Positions 15,736 to 24,445 of a DNA stretch of 64,000 nt are shown piece by piece. Each line of letters opens with the position of its first letter. Within the stretch, counting starts at the first letter, position 1. The notes beneath the pieces are model-generated. The model made no database searches. It was not told where the DNA came from and worked only from the letters and a program-made list of their open reading frames with translations. The DNA comes from Cryptosporangium aurantiacum (GTDB lineage: Bacteria > Actinomycetota > Actinomycetes > Mycobacteriales > Cryptosporangiaceae), in NCBI RefSeq assembly GCF_900143005.1, contig NZ_FRCS01000005.1, forward strand, positions 558,001 to 622,000, read 5' to 3'. A program made the translations under genes and the position numbers.

Positions 15736-16659
15736 TTGCCCGTCGACGAGTCCCTCCAGCCCTTACTCGCCCTGCTGAACGCGCCCGGCGTCCCGAAGCT
15801 GAGCGACGGCACCCCGGAAGCGGCGCGGCTGAACTTCCGCCGCTTCACGGTCGACGCGCGCCAGCCGGAATCGCTGGTGCCGGTCGCGTCCGTGGAGGAC
15901 GTGACGATCGACAGCGAGGGTGTCGCGTTACCCGGGCGGGTGTATCGGCCGGAGGCTGACGGCCCGGTGCCGACGATCGTGTTCTTCCACGGCGGCGGGT
16001 TCGTGATCGGCGACATCGACACGCACGACGACCAGGTGCGGTGGATCTGCCGCGAGGTCGGCGCGGTCGTGCTCAGCGTCGGGTACCGGCTCGCGCCGGA
16101 GTCGCAATGGCCCGGCCCGGTGGACGACGCGCTGACCGCGGTGGAGTGGGCGCTGTCGCACGTCGCCTCGCTGGGCGGGGACGCCGCCCGGGTGGCCGTG
16201 GCCGGGGACAGCGCCGGTGGCAACCTCGCCGCGGTCGTCGCCCAGGAGCGGCGGGACGTGATCGCCGCCCAGCTGCTGATCTACCCGGCGACGGACTTCG
16301 CCGACGTGTACCCGTCGATGTCCGAGAACTCCGACGGGTACTTCCTGACCGGCGCCGACATGGTGTGGTTCAGCGCGAACTACGTGCCGCCGTCCGCCGA
16401 GCTCGCCGACCCGCGGCTGTCGCCGCTGCGCGGACGCCTGGACGGGCTGCCGCCGGCCGTCGTCGTCACCGCCGAGTTCGACCCGCTGCGCGACGCGGGT
16501 GACGCGTACGCGGCGGCGCTCGAGGCGGCCGGTGTCCGGACGATCGCGCACCGGTTCGACGGGTTGATCCACGGCTTCTTCGGACTGCCGGGGATCTCCC
16601 CGGCGTCCGAGAAGGCCGTGCGCATTACGTGCGCGTCGTTCCGGGAGCTACTGGCCTGA
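15736..16659 (+). CDS. Alpha/beta hydrolase, hormone-sensitive-lipase (HSL) family esterase
   Basis: The 307-residue enzyme has the HSL oxyanion motif HGGG near residue 85, the nucleophile GDSAGG near 157, the acid in EFDPLRD near 249 and the His in LIHGFF near 278, so the triad is complete. The start is TTG at 15736 behind GGAG. It is co-transcribed with the SDR gene and overlaps the convergent flavoprotein gene by 12 bases. Substrates are likely short acyl esters. Confidence 0.88.
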   Translation: MPVDESLQPLLALLNAPGVPKLSDGTPEAARLNFRRFTVDARQPESLVPVASVEDVTIDSEGVALPGRVYRPEADGPVPTIVFFHGGGFVIGDIDTHDDQVRWICREVGAVVLSVGYRLAPESQWPGPVDDALTAVEWALSHVASLGGDAARVAVAGDSAGGNLAAVVAQERRDVIAAQLLIYPATDFADVYPSMSENSDGYFLTGADMVWFSANYVPPSAELADPRLSPLRGRLDGLPPAVVVTAEFDPLRDAGDAYAAALEAAGVRTIAHRFDGLIHGFFGLPGISPASEKAVRITCASFRELLA

Positions 16660-18243
16660 GGCCGCTACGGCGAGGTGGCGCTGTTCGGAGAGCAGCGCCA
16701 CCAGCTCGTCGTGGCTCGGGACGTCGTCCGGTTCGGGCTGCCACCCGGACGCCAGCACCCCGCGGGCCCGCGCGACGATGTCCGGGTCGGCGAGCACCGC
16801 GGACGGCAGCACCAGCAGGTTCTGCAGCCGGGTGAGCGCCGTCCAGACCCGCGGATCCCGCTGAGCGGCCAGCGTCAGCTCGGGATACGTCAGCGGGGCC
16901 TCCGGGCTCGGCGCGGTGACCGTGACACCACGGTCGCGCACCGCGGCGTCGTGGAACCACGGTGCGATCTCGGCTGCTATCGCCGCGTCCATCGCGAGCG
17001 TCCGGGCCTCGGCGTCCGCTCGGCCGACGCCGGGGTTCGTGTCCACGGCCTGCACCAGCCGGACCGCGGAGAGCATGGCCAGCGCCACGCCGTGCCCGAG
17101 CCCCGGCGACGTCGCGCAGACGGCGTCGCCCACCGGGAGCACACCGGCGACCAGCGGGCGTCCGTCCCGGGTCAGCCGCCGCAATCGGTTGTCCGCGCTG
17201 GTCAGCCTGGCCACCCTGGTCAGCCGGCGGGACCGGCTCGGGTCGAGCCACTCGGCGATCCCCGGCACGGCCGAGGCGGCCCGGTCGAACGCGCGGCCGT
17301 CGACGAGGCCGTCGAACGCCCGCTCGTCCTCGGGCACCTCGAACGTCACCGCGAACGCACCGGCGTCGGCCGGGACCAACCGGCACGCGTACCCGTCGTA
17401 GACGCCGCCCACGACCCGGGTCGGCGGCTTCGCTCCGCCGCGGACCCCGTAGAACCGGGTGTGCGAGGTGACGCCGCCCGGGAGTTCCTCGATCACCGGC
17501 GCGGGCGCGCCCGCCGCGGTCAGCCAGTCCGGAACCGGCGACCGCCGACCGGCGGCGTCCACCACCAGGTCCGCGGTCAGCAGGTGGCCGCCGCTCAGCC
17601 GGACGGCGGTGACCTTCGGGACGTCCGCCCCGTCGAGCACCAGCCCGAACGCAGGCAGGCCGGAGAGCATCGTGACGCCCCGCTCGGCGAGCACCGCACG
17701 CCGCAGGACCCATTCGAACACCGACCGCCGGGCGGCCAGCGCGACCAGCCGCGGATCGTCGTCGACCGGGCCGGTCAGCGTGCCCGGCGCCTGCCGGGTC
17801 AGGCGTACCTCGGTGACGTCGGCGCGGCGCAGAGCGGCCAGCACGTCGGGCGCCTCGGCGGCGAGCAACTCCCGGCAGCGCGCCGGGAACACGTGCGCGT
17901 GGGCGGCCTGCGGCGCGCTCGACCGCCACCACCAGCGGGCGTCCTCCAGCGAGGCCGGTGCCGCGACCGGTTCCTGTTCGACGACGACCACGCGGTGGCC
18001 ACGACGCCCGAGCAGCAGCGCGGCGGCCAGGCCGCCGATGCCGCCGCCGACGACCACGACCTGTAACGGCGTGGCCGGGCCGGGCGTCGGCCGACGCCGA
18101 GGCGGGCGCGCGGACGCGCGACCGGAACTACCGCCGCGTTGCCGTGACCGGAAGCGAAGCCAGAACCTCAACTGAACTCTTTTCAACCTCAGAGATTTCG
18201 CAGGCTGAGCGCCGTCCGCAGGGGTCGGTCGAAAAGAATTCAC
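16648..18243 (-). CDS. FAD-dependent oxidoreductase
   Basis: The protein has an FAD-binding Rossmann start (VVVVGGGIGGLAAALLLGRRG) and the second FAD motif PVGDAVCATSPGLGHGVALA, the pattern of the geranylgeranyl-reductase/monooxygenase flavoproteins. The start is uncertain. GTG at 18243 overlaps the upstream stop as GTGA and is reported, but it adds about 60 Arg-rich residues before the Rossmann fold, so a later GTG near 18058 is possible. It follows the nitrilase-like gene on the same strand and probably forms an operon with it. The substrate is unknown. Confidence 0.75.
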   Translation of the reverse strand: MNSFRPTPADGAQPAKSLRLKRVQLRFWLRFRSRQRGGSSGRASARPPRRRPTPGPATPLQVVVVGGGIGGLAAALLLGRRGHRVVVVEQEPVAAPASLEDARWWWRSSAPQAAHAHVFPARCRELLAAEAPDVLAALRRADVTEVRLTRQAPGTLTGPVDDDPRLVALAARRSVFEWVLRRAVLAERGVTMLSGLPAFGLVLDGADVPKVTAVRLSGGHLLTADLVVDAAGRRSPVPDWLTAAGAPAPVIEELPGGVTSHTRFYGVRGGAKPPTRVVGGVYDGYACRLVPADAGAFAVTFEVPEDERAFDGLVDGRAFDRAASAVPGIAEWLDPSRSRRLTRVARLTSADNRLRRLTRDGRPLVAGVLPVGDAVCATSPGLGHGVALAMLSAVRLVQAVDTNPGVGRADAEARTLAMDAAIAAEIAPWFHDAAVRDRGVTVTAPSPEAPLTYPELTLAAQRDPRVWTALTRLQNLLVLPSAVLADPDIVARARGVLASGWQPEPDDVPSHDELVALLSEQRHLAVAASGQ

Positions 18244-19103
18244 TGCCACGCTGCGACCGGAACGCTTTCTCGGGCCGTGCCGCGGACACTCACCCGATCG
18301 GCCATCGCGCGGCGCGCCAACCCGACCGCCTCGTCCACGTCCACGTCCGCCACCGCGGCGCCGGCCGCGAACCCTGTCGTGGCGAGCACGTCACCGCCCG
18401 GGTCGACGACCTTCGCGCTCGCGACAAAACGCAGGTCGCCGAACCGGCCGGACTGGTTTGCCGACAGCCAGAGCAGCTGGTTCTCGACCGCACGTGCCTG
18501 GTCGAAGAGGTCGAACCGGCGGGTCCACCGGTCGCGGCCGAGGTCGGGAGACGGGTTCGTGCGGCTGGCGGGCCAGGCCGAGAGGCAGACGCCGATCGCC
18601 GCGCCATCGGCGGCGAGCGCGCGGGCGGCCTCGGGAGCGGCCTTGTCGTAGCTGATCATCATCCCGATTCTGCCCACTGGAGTAGCGAAGGCGCCAAACT
18701 GGTCACCATTTCGATGGCGTCCGAGTACTCCGTCCCCCGTGACGCACACGGCACTGTTGTATCGGACGATCCGATCAGGACCGTTGTTGGTCCGGTCAAC
18801 CCCACGCTCGTAGTAGCCCGCGCAGACCACCATGTCGCCGGCGAGCGCGGCCAGCCGCCGGATCTCCGGCCCGTCCGGGTCGAGCGCGGGCGGGGCTTCC
18901 CCCGTCTGCCCGTCCCCGTTCCCGGGCTGGGCGTCGCCGGCGTTCGGGGTCGGCAGGTAGCCGCCGAGGCAGGCCCCTGGCAGCGCCACGAGTTGCACGC
19001 CACGTGCCCTCGCGAGCGCGAGCACCCGCTCGATCCGGCCGAAACACTCGTCGAGATCGCGTCCGAACGGCGCGGCGACCGCCGCAACCCTGGTCGTCCT
19101 CAT
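18240..19103 (-). CDS. Nitrilase-superfamily protein, predicted catalytically inactive
   Basis: The 287-residue protein is recognisably a carbon-nitrogen hydrolase but its Glu-Lys-Cys triad is gone. LPGACLGGY has Gly where the Glu stands in active members (LPEACLGGY-type). The segment after GVLGRHR, where the catalytic Lys and surrounding loop should be, is shortened to NGDQF. The nucleophile motif reads MMISYDKAAPEAAR with Ser for Cys. The rest of the fold looks intact and the frame is open, so it may be a regulator or scaffold rather than decay. The ATG at 19103 follows GGGGGAA. The flavoprotein gene follows with a four-base overlap. Confidence 0.75.
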   Translation of the reverse strand: MRTTRVAAVAAPFGRDLDECFGRIERVLALARARGVQLVALPGACLGGYLPTPNAGDAQPGNGDGQTGEAPPALDPDGPEIRRLAALAGDMVVCAGYYERGVDRTNNGPDRIVRYNSAVCVTGDGVLGRHRNGDQFGAFATPVGRIGMMISYDKAAPEAARALAADGAAIGVCLSAWPASRTNPSPDLGRDRWTRRFDLFDQARAVENQLLWLSANQSGRFGDLRFVASAKVVDPGGDVLATTGFAAGAAVADVDVDEAVGLARRAMADRVSVRGTARESVPVAAWQ

Positions 19104-19362
19104 CGTTTCCCCCTGCTCGGTCAGAACCGATTCAGCTCGCGGTCGGGTCGTCACCCGGTTCGGGCGTTCTCCAGTCCAATCGGCGCCGATTAACTCTCGA
19201 TGACGTACGGAATAAACTCGTGTCGCGGCCCCCCGTTCGGCGGGCAGAAAGGCCCGACCGGGCCAGTACGACCCGGCACCTCCGCGGGCAGGGCGGAGGT
19301 AGGCTCGATTGCTTCTCACGCCCGGCCCACGACCCACGACCCAAAGCTGTGGGGGACAGCCT

Positions 19363-19998
19363 GTGACCACGACCTCGCCCACTCGTACGCCCGCACCGCG
19401 GGGCCGACCGCGCGATCCCGCGCTCGAGGACCGCGTATTTCGTGCCGCGATCGAGTTGTTCGGCCAGAAAGGGTGGGCCGGCTTCACGATCGACGGTGTC
19501 GCCCGTGCCGCCGGCGTCGGTAAGGCCTCGCTCTACCTGCGGTGGGACAGCAAACAGCAACTGCTGTTCGACGCTCTGGCGGCGCGCGCGTCGGTGGACG
19601 TCTCGATCGACACCGGCGACATCCGGTCGGACCTGCGGCACCTCGGCGCGCAGTTGCTCAGCATGTTCTGGGCCGACGGCGGCATCACGTACATGCGGCT
19701 GGTCGTCGAGAGCGCGGTCCACGACGAGTTCGCCGAGCATCGTGACCGGCTGACGCACCCCACGGTGCTGGCCGCGCGCCAGATCGTGCGGCGCGCGACG
19801 GCTCGGGGCGAGCTGCCGCCCGGCACGTCACCGGCGCTCGTGCTCGACGCGATCCTCGGGACGACGATCATGCACGTGGCGGTGACACCGGTGGAGCTGC
19901 GCGACGTCGCCCGCGAGCGCAGCGACGAGTACCTCGATCAGCTCGTCGACCTGATCCTCGCGGGCGTCCGCGGCGTGGCCAGAGGGAAAGAGGAGTAG
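19363..19998 (+). CDS. TetR-family regulator
   Basis: The 211-residue protein opens with a basic GRPRDPALEDRVF and a TetR helix-turn-helix (FTIDGVARAAGVGKASLYLRW), then a TetR C-terminal domain. The GTG at 19363 follows GGGGGA. It is divergent from the nitrilase-like/flavoprotein pair with a 259-base gap, so it is the probable regulator of that unit. Confidence 0.85.
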   Translation: MTTTSPTRTPAPRGRPRDPALEDRVFRAAIELFGQKGWAGFTIDGVARAAGVGKASLYLRWDSKQQLLFDALAARASVDVSIDTGDIRSDLRHLGAQLLSMFWADGGITYMRLVVESAVHDEFAEHRDRLTHPTVLAARQIVRRATARGELPPGTSPALVLDAILGTTIMHVAVTPVELRDVARERSDEYLDQLVDLILAGVRGVARGKEE

Positions 19999-20008
19999 CC
20001 GCCAACGG

Positions 20009-20542
20009 TCAGCCGCGGGCATCTCGTGGCGGGCCGCCGTCGGCCTCCGGCGGGCCGTAGCGTCCGGCGCGGCCGCCGGCCGGTAGCAGCACCTGGGTGC
20101 ACCGGCTGGTGGCCAGCAGGACGCCGTCCGCGTCGTGCAACTCGGCGGCGCAGAAGACCACCCGCCGGGTTCGCCGGATCACCTCGCCGGTCGCGCGCAG
20201 CAGCACCGGGTGGGCGCTGCGGAGGAACTCCACCCGCAGGTCCGCGGTGAGGAACGCCTGGTCCCGGTCGAGCACCGTCCAGCACGCTCCGCCCATCGCT
20301 GCGTCCAGCAGCGCGGTCACGAGCCCGCCCTGGACGATCGGCCCGCCCGCAGCCGGGAAGCAGTAGTCGACGGTGGCCTCCCACTCGACCACGCTGCGGC
20401 CCGGCGCCCAGCCGGCCCTCCGGTACCCGAGCGTCTTCCAGAGGTTCGGCCCGGCAGTGCGGCGGTTCTCCCACTCGTCGCCGTCGGCGTACCGCTCCCC
20501 GGCGGTGATCCCGCGTTCGGACACGAGGTGTTCGTCGCTCAT
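20009..20542 (-). CDS. PaaI-type hot-dog thioesterase
   Basis: This 177-residue protein contains GGPIVQGGLVTALLDAAMG, the PaaI/YbgC-like active-site segment with Asp on the long helix, then a strand-rich hot-dog body. Members hydrolyse acyl-CoA thioesters. It is the second gene after the PucR-type regulator with a 23-base gap, which suggests the regulator controls it. The natural acyl-CoA is unknown. Confidence 0.8.
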   Translation of the reverse strand: MSDEHLVSERGITAGERYADGDEWENRRTAGPNLWKTLGYRRAGWAPGRSVVEWEATVDYCFPAAGGPIVQGGLVTALLDAAMGGACWTVLDRDQAFLTADLRVEFLRSAHPVLLRATGEVIRRTRRVVFCAAELHDADGVLLATSRCTQVLLPAGGRAGRYGPPEADGGPPRDARG

Positions 20543-20565
20543 CTAGCTCCTTCGTCGAGCGGTCA

Positions 20566-21849
20566 TCAGTCTCCCGGCACCCCGGACGGCGCGGCGCCGA
20601 GCGGCGAGGCGGCGATCCGGGACCCGAGATCGAGCACGAACCGGTCCCAGCTGCGGCGCGGGTCGCGGCCGGTGAGTTCACGGACCCGCCGGAGCCGGTA
20701 TCGCAGGCTCTGCGGGTGCAGCCCGACCATCGCGGCCGCGGTCGTGGCCGATCCGGCGGCCAGGAACGCGTCCAGGCCCTGGCGGACGTGCTCCTGGCCG
20801 GGGTCCAGCAGCGCGCCGAGCAACACCCGCGCCACCGTCTCCGGCTCCGCGGGTGGACGCCCGGCGAGCAGCGCCAGCGCGTACCCGTCCGACTCCCCCA
20901 GCAACGGACCACCCTCGTACGCGTCCGCGGGCGCGAGGTCGAGCGCCAGGGAGGCCAGCCGGTAGGCGTCCACGAGCGTGTCCGGGCGCGGCGGCCGGAT
21001 CGCGCAGCCACGGCAGCCGTGGTCGAGGAGAGCGGCGCGGATCGTCTCCTCGTCGCGCAGTGGTAGTAGCAGGACGGCGCGCTGGCCGCGTACGGTGCTC
21101 AGCGCACCACCGTCCGGGCAGAGCTGGGCCGCGAGCTCCTGGGCGAGGCGCAGTACCGGGCCGGGCGCCGCCTGGGCGCCACCCCGCACGTTCCGCCGCC
21201 GCCCGTCGGCGTGCGAACCGGCATCAGGCGCACCGGCGGTCGGCGCGGCGGGCGCGTCCGCCGGCTCGCGTTCGGCGACCAGGAGCCGGGGCGGGCTGGG
21301 GAGCGTGATGCCCAGCGCGCGCGACCGGTCAGCCGCCGCAGCCGGATGCGCCTGGCGTCCGACTAGCAGGTCGTCGAGGAAATCGCGCAGGGCGCGGTCG
21401 CGGTCGGCGGTCAACCTCTCCGCGGAGGCGCTGTATCCCTCGTAGATCGCCTCGGTCAGCTGATCGAAGCTGGTCAGCCACAGCCGCGCGAACGCGATCG
21501 TGTCAGCGACGGTCAGCATCGGTTCGACCAGCTCGACGATCTGGTCGATCGCCGTGGTCGCCGCCACCCGGTACGCCCGCAGGACGCTCGGCAGCGGCCG
21601 CCCGTCGGCGGCTCGCGCGGCGCCGATGCCGCGCACCCGGGCCAGGTCGTCGTCGCCCAGTTCGGCACCTTCGACCCAGATATCCAGGATCCGCCGTAAC
21701 ACCCAGAGCGCGATCGCCCGCACCTCGGCGAGCTGCCGGACGTCGAGCGCTCGGTAGGCCGGGATCTCAGCCACGATCTCCGCGACGACCAGGTCGCCGA
21801 TCGTGTCCTCGGCGGCGAGCACTGCCCGCCGGACGCTGTTCCGCGGCAT
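20566..21849 (-). CDS. PucR/CdaR-type transcriptional regulator
   Basis: The 427-residue protein ends in the PucR-type helix-turn-helix (TTAAAMVGLHPQSLRYRLRR, then VRELTGRDP). The middle carries a GGDEF-like CdaR domain in weakened form. An N-terminal helical region (AVLAAEDTIGDLVVAEIVAE) resembles RsbRD-like sensor domains often joined to this family. The ATG at 21849 was chosen because it follows GGGGTGGG and lies just outside a pair of inverted repeats likely to be its operator. Confidence 0.82.
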   Translation of the reverse strand: MPRNSVRRAVLAAEDTIGDLVVAEIVAEIPAYRALDVRQLAEVRAIALWVLRRILDIWVEGAELGDDDLARVRGIGAARAADGRPLPSVLRAYRVAATTAIDQIVELVEPMLTVADTIAFARLWLTSFDQLTEAIYEGYSASAERLTADRDRALRDFLDDLLVGRQAHPAAAADRSRALGITLPSPPRLLVAEREPADAPAAPTAGAPDAGSHADGRRRNVRGGAQAAPGPVLRLAQELAAQLCPDGGALSTVRGQRAVLLLPLRDEETIRAALLDHGCRGCAIRPPRPDTLVDAYRLASLALDLAPADAYEGGPLLGESDGYALALLAGRPPAEPETVARVLLGALLDPGQEHVRQGLDAFLAAGSATTAAAMVGLHPQSLRYRLRRVRELTGRDPRRSWDRFVLDLGSRIAASPLGAAPSGVPGD

Positions 21850-21868
21850 GTTGCCCACCCCAGCAGCT

Positions 21869-21919
21869 TTGTCAGCGTGTGACAAGGCTCTTGCGGTGGG
21901 GCTGAACAAGACCCTTGTC
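21869..21919. promoter_or_regulatory. Inverted repeats upstream of the PucR gene
   Basis: Two dyads overlap here. TTGTCA-N5-TGACAA spans 21869-21885. GACAAGGCTCTTG (21881-21893) pairs with CAAGACCCTTGTC (21907-21919) with one mismatch. They lie about 20 bases upstream of the PucR-type start and are candidate autoregulatory sites. The rest of the gap to 22128 shows nothing I recognise. Confidence 0.5.
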
Positions 21920-22128
21920 CGATCCTCCACGGTGCTCGAAGGTCGGGGCCCACGGGGTGGTGCCCGTGCCACCGCTCGGTTTCCGGGTCGGTGCCCGGGG
22001 CGCGATCTTCGTGGCAGCGTCCGCGCTACGTGGTCGGCGTGGGCGTGATCGCGACCGGATGGCCGGCACCACCCCGTCGTTCCCGCTGCTGCCGCCGTCC
22101 CCTTGGGGCGCGGCCGTCCGAGCCCCGC

Positions 22129-22635
22129 CTACGCGGCGGCGGCGGGGGCCAGGTCCGTGAGGTCTTCGACCAGCGCCTTGCACTCCGCGAACAGCGTCCG
22201 CGGCACCCGGATCGTCTCCGGCCGACCCGCGCGGGCGACCTGGGTGCCCAGGTGCACGTTCAACCAGTCGAGGACGACGACCAGGTGCGTGCGAAGGTCC
22301 ACCAGCAGGACGTCGAGCTCGGCCAGCTCCGCGGTGAGCACCGCACGGTTCGTCCACCGGCCGGGGTTGGTGGAGGCTGCGGCGAGCCAGGCGCCCGCGC
22401 GCTGACCGGCGTCCGCGGCGCCGACGACCGTACGGTGGTCCGGCGGGACGGCGGCACTGATTCGCAGCAGGCTGTAGGCCGCGCGGGCGGCGAGGGCCTG
22501 GCGGGACTCGTGCACTCGCAGCAAGTCGTCCAGGGCGCATTCGGGAGCATTCAGCACGAATGCCCTGTCGGCGGGAGTTCGGGCGGCTGAAGTCGGACGG
22601 TAGGAGACGCACCACAGCCGCAACTGGGTGCACAC
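22129..22635 (-). CDS. Hypothetical helical protein
   Basis: A 168-residue, mostly alpha-helical Ala/Leu-rich sequence without membrane segments or a known motif. Two long helices are visible (LAARAAYSLLRISAAV and LTAELAELDVLLVDLRTHL), followed by VPRTLFAECKALVEDLTDLAP. It is divergent from the acyl-CoA synthetase gene only 52 bases away. The start, GTG at 22635, has no clear ribosome-binding site and could be later. I do not recognise the family. Confidence 0.5.
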   Translation of the reverse strand: MCTQLRLWCVSYRPTSAARTPADRAFVLNAPECALDDLLRVHESRQALAARAAYSLLRISAAVPPDHRTVVGAADAGQRAGAWLAAASTNPGRWTNRAVLTAELAELDVLLVDLRTHLVVVLDWLNVHLGTQVARAGRPETIRVPRTLFAECKALVEDLTDLAPAAAA

Positions 22636-22687
22636 CTGTCACGGCAGACTGGGGTTCCAGGTACCGAACTGCGAGGAGGCAGCCGGC

Positions 22688-24019
22688 GTGGAGGTCGTGA
22701 CCGCCGTCGAGCACGAGGCACTGCAACGCGCGGCGGCAGGCGGGCTGTCCAAGGCCGGCGTCGTCGCCGGAGACCGGATCGCGGTCTTCGCGCAGCCCAC
22801 CGCCGGTGTGCTCGCGGTGGCGCTGGGCGCGCTCCGGAGCGGGATCATCCCGGTGATGCTCGACCCGGCGCTGCCGCAGGCCGAACGCGCGGACCTGCTG
22901 GCCGACTGCCGGCCGGCGCTGACCGTAGACGGTTCGGACGCCGTCGACGCGCTGCTCAGCGGCGCTCCGCTGACGCTCGGCCCGGCGCCGCTCGGACGCC
23001 CCATGCACTACACCTCGGGGACGAGCGGTCGCCGGAAAGGCGTCTGGTCGGGTGTCCTCGACCCCGGCGACGCGGCTGCGCTCCTCGCCGAGGAGGTGGA
23101 GCTCTGGAAGTTCGACGCCGCCGACCGGCACCTGGTGCTCTCGCCGCTCTACCACTCGGCGCCGCTCCGATTCGCCGCCGGGACGCTGCTCTCCGGCGGA
23201 ACCGTCGTGCTGCCCGGCAAGTTCGACCCGGCGGTGGCGATCGCGGCGATCGCCGAACACCACCCGACGACGACGTTCTGCGTCCCCACCCAGTTGCGAC
23301 GGCTGCTCGGCGCCGGACCGCTGCCGTCGCTCGACTCATTCCGGCTGCTCGCGCACGCGGGCGAGCCGTGTCCGGCGCCGCTCAAGGAGCGGGTCGTCGA
23401 GGCGTTCGGCGAGGACGTCGTCGCGGAGTTCTACGGTTCGACCGAAGGGCAGTTCACGGTCTGCCCGGCGACCGAGTGGCGATCACGCCCGGGGACGGTC
23501 GGTCGCGCCCGGCCGCATCGGCGCCTGTCGGTGGACGCGGACGGCGCGGTGTGGTGTGCGGTGCCGCGGTATGCCCGGTTCGCCTACTGGGACGCGCCCG
23601 AGAAGACCGCGGACGCCTGGCGCGGTGACGCGTTCAGCGTGGGGGACGTCGGACGGCTGGACGCCGACGGCTACCTGTACCTGGAGGGGCGCCGCGACGA
23701 CCTGGTGATCACCGGGGGCGTCAACGTCTATCCGCGCGAGGTCGAACGGGTGCTCGACCGGTGCCCCGGCGTCGAGGAGGTCGCCGTCTTCGGCGTGGCG
23801 GACGACCACTGGGGGCAGCGGCTCTGCGCGGCGGTGGTGGGCACCGCGAGCACGGCGGCGCTCCAAGAGTTCGCCGCGGCCGAGTTGCCACCGGCCCGGC
23901 GCCCGAAGGAGTACCACGTCGTGCCCGAGATGCCCCGCACCACCACCGGCAAGATCCGCCGCCTCGATCTGGCGGCCCACCTAGCTCTCGGTGACGCGCC
24001 GCAGGCGCGTCAGTCCTGA
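22688..24019 (+). CDS. Compact AMP-forming acyl-CoA synthetase/ligase
   Basis: The 443-residue enzyme carries the ANL signature motifs: YTSGTSGRRKG (P-loop), EFYGSTEGQ, GDVGRLDADGYLYLEGR and the C-terminal TTTGKIRR with the catalytic Lys. It is short for the class (usually over 500 residues), with most of the N-terminal subdomain reduced. The GTG at 22688 follows GGAGG. It activates a carboxylate as acyl-AMP and then thioester; the acid is unknown. It ends just before a conserved long hairpin element. Confidence 0.85.
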   Translation: MEVVTAVEHEALQRAAAGGLSKAGVVAGDRIAVFAQPTAGVLAVALGALRSGIIPVMLDPALPQAERADLLADCRPALTVDGSDAVDALLSGAPLTLGPAPLGRPMHYTSGTSGRRKGVWSGVLDPGDAAALLAEEVELWKFDAADRHLVLSPLYHSAPLRFAAGTLLSGGTVVLPGKFDPAVAIAAIAEHHPTTTFCVPTQLRRLLGAGPLPSLDSFRLLAHAGEPCPAPLKERVVEAFGEDVVAEFYGSTEGQFTVCPATEWRSRPGTVGRARPHRRLSVDADGAVWCAVPRYARFAYWDAPEKTADAWRGDAFSVGDVGRLDADGYLYLEGRRDDLVITGGVNVYPREVERVLDRCPGVEEVAVFGVADDHWGQRLCAAVVGTASTAALQEFAAAELPPARRPKEYHVVPEMPRTTTGKIRRLDLAAHLALGDAPQARQS

Positions 24020-24020
24020 C

Positions 24021-24130
24021 GTGGAGCCCGCCTAGGGCGGGGCTGGCGTCCGCGCGCGAGGCCGCCTCGACCTTTGTTGGTCTCAAGGCCTCGCGCGCGG
24101 CCGTCAGCGTCGTCCTAGGCGGGCCGTGCA
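24021..24130. repeat. Long covarying hairpin element, copy 1
   Basis: A ~110-base imperfect palindrome with nested arms: GCCCGCCTAGG/CCTAGGCGGGC outside and CGCGCGCGAGGCC/GGCCTCGCGCGCG inside. A second copy lies at 37098-37208; where the copies differ in an arm, the opposite arm differs to match. It sits in a convergent gap, and its right arm runs into the last codons of mhuD. It may be a bidirectional terminator or a dispersed palindromic repeat. Confidence 0.85.
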
Positions 24131-24432
24131 GTAGGGTCGGCGCTCTGGATGACTTCGAACTCCAGGAGGCTGGAACCGGACGCCACGGGGCGAGCGCGTT
24201 CGCCGGAGTGCGCCTCCATCGCCGGGCCCTTCACCCAGGCCTGGAAGTGCTCCTCGGTCTCCCAGCGGGTGTAGACGAAGTAGCGGGTCTCCCCCGCCAC
24301 CGGACGCAGCAGCTCGAACCCGAGGAAGCCGGGCGAGCCCTCGACCGCACCGTGCCGGGCGGCGAACCGCTTCTCCAGCTCGGGGCCTGCGCCCTCGGGA
24401 ACCTCGATCGCGTTGATCTTCACGACAGCCAT
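24115..24432 (-). CDS. mhuD: MhuD-type haem-degrading monooxygenase
   Basis: The 105-residue ferredoxin-like protein matches mycobacterial MhuD in length and in MAVVKINAIEVP, SPGFLGFELLRP and LLEFEV. Asn7, Trp66 and the haem ligand His75 of MhuD fall at the same residue numbers here. MhuD degrades haem to mycobilins and free iron in the cytosol as a dimer. The start is probably leaderless, with TAGGCT seven bases upstream and no Shine-Dalgarno. Its last codons are formed by the arm of a palindromic repeat. Confidence 0.85.
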   Translation of the reverse strand: MAVVKINAIEVPEGAGPELEKRFAARHGAVEGSPGFLGFELLRPVAGETRYFVYTRWETEEHFQAWVKGPAMEAHSGERARPVASGSSLLEFEVIQSADPTARPA

Positions 24433-24439
24433 GAAGGGC

Positions 24440-24445
24440 AGCCTA
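24440..24445 (-). promoter_or_regulatory. -10 element of a leaderless mhuD promoter
   Basis: On the minus strand TAGGCT fits the actinobacterial TANNNT consensus and ends seven bases before the mhuD ATG. Transcription would then begin at or next to the start codon, consistent with the missing ribosome-binding site. Confidence 0.5.

Noticed and set aside
24021-24130. The long hairpin element as an insertion-sequence end
   Set aside because: There is no transposase frame near either copy and no visible target-site duplication, so a structured repeat or terminator is a better reading.
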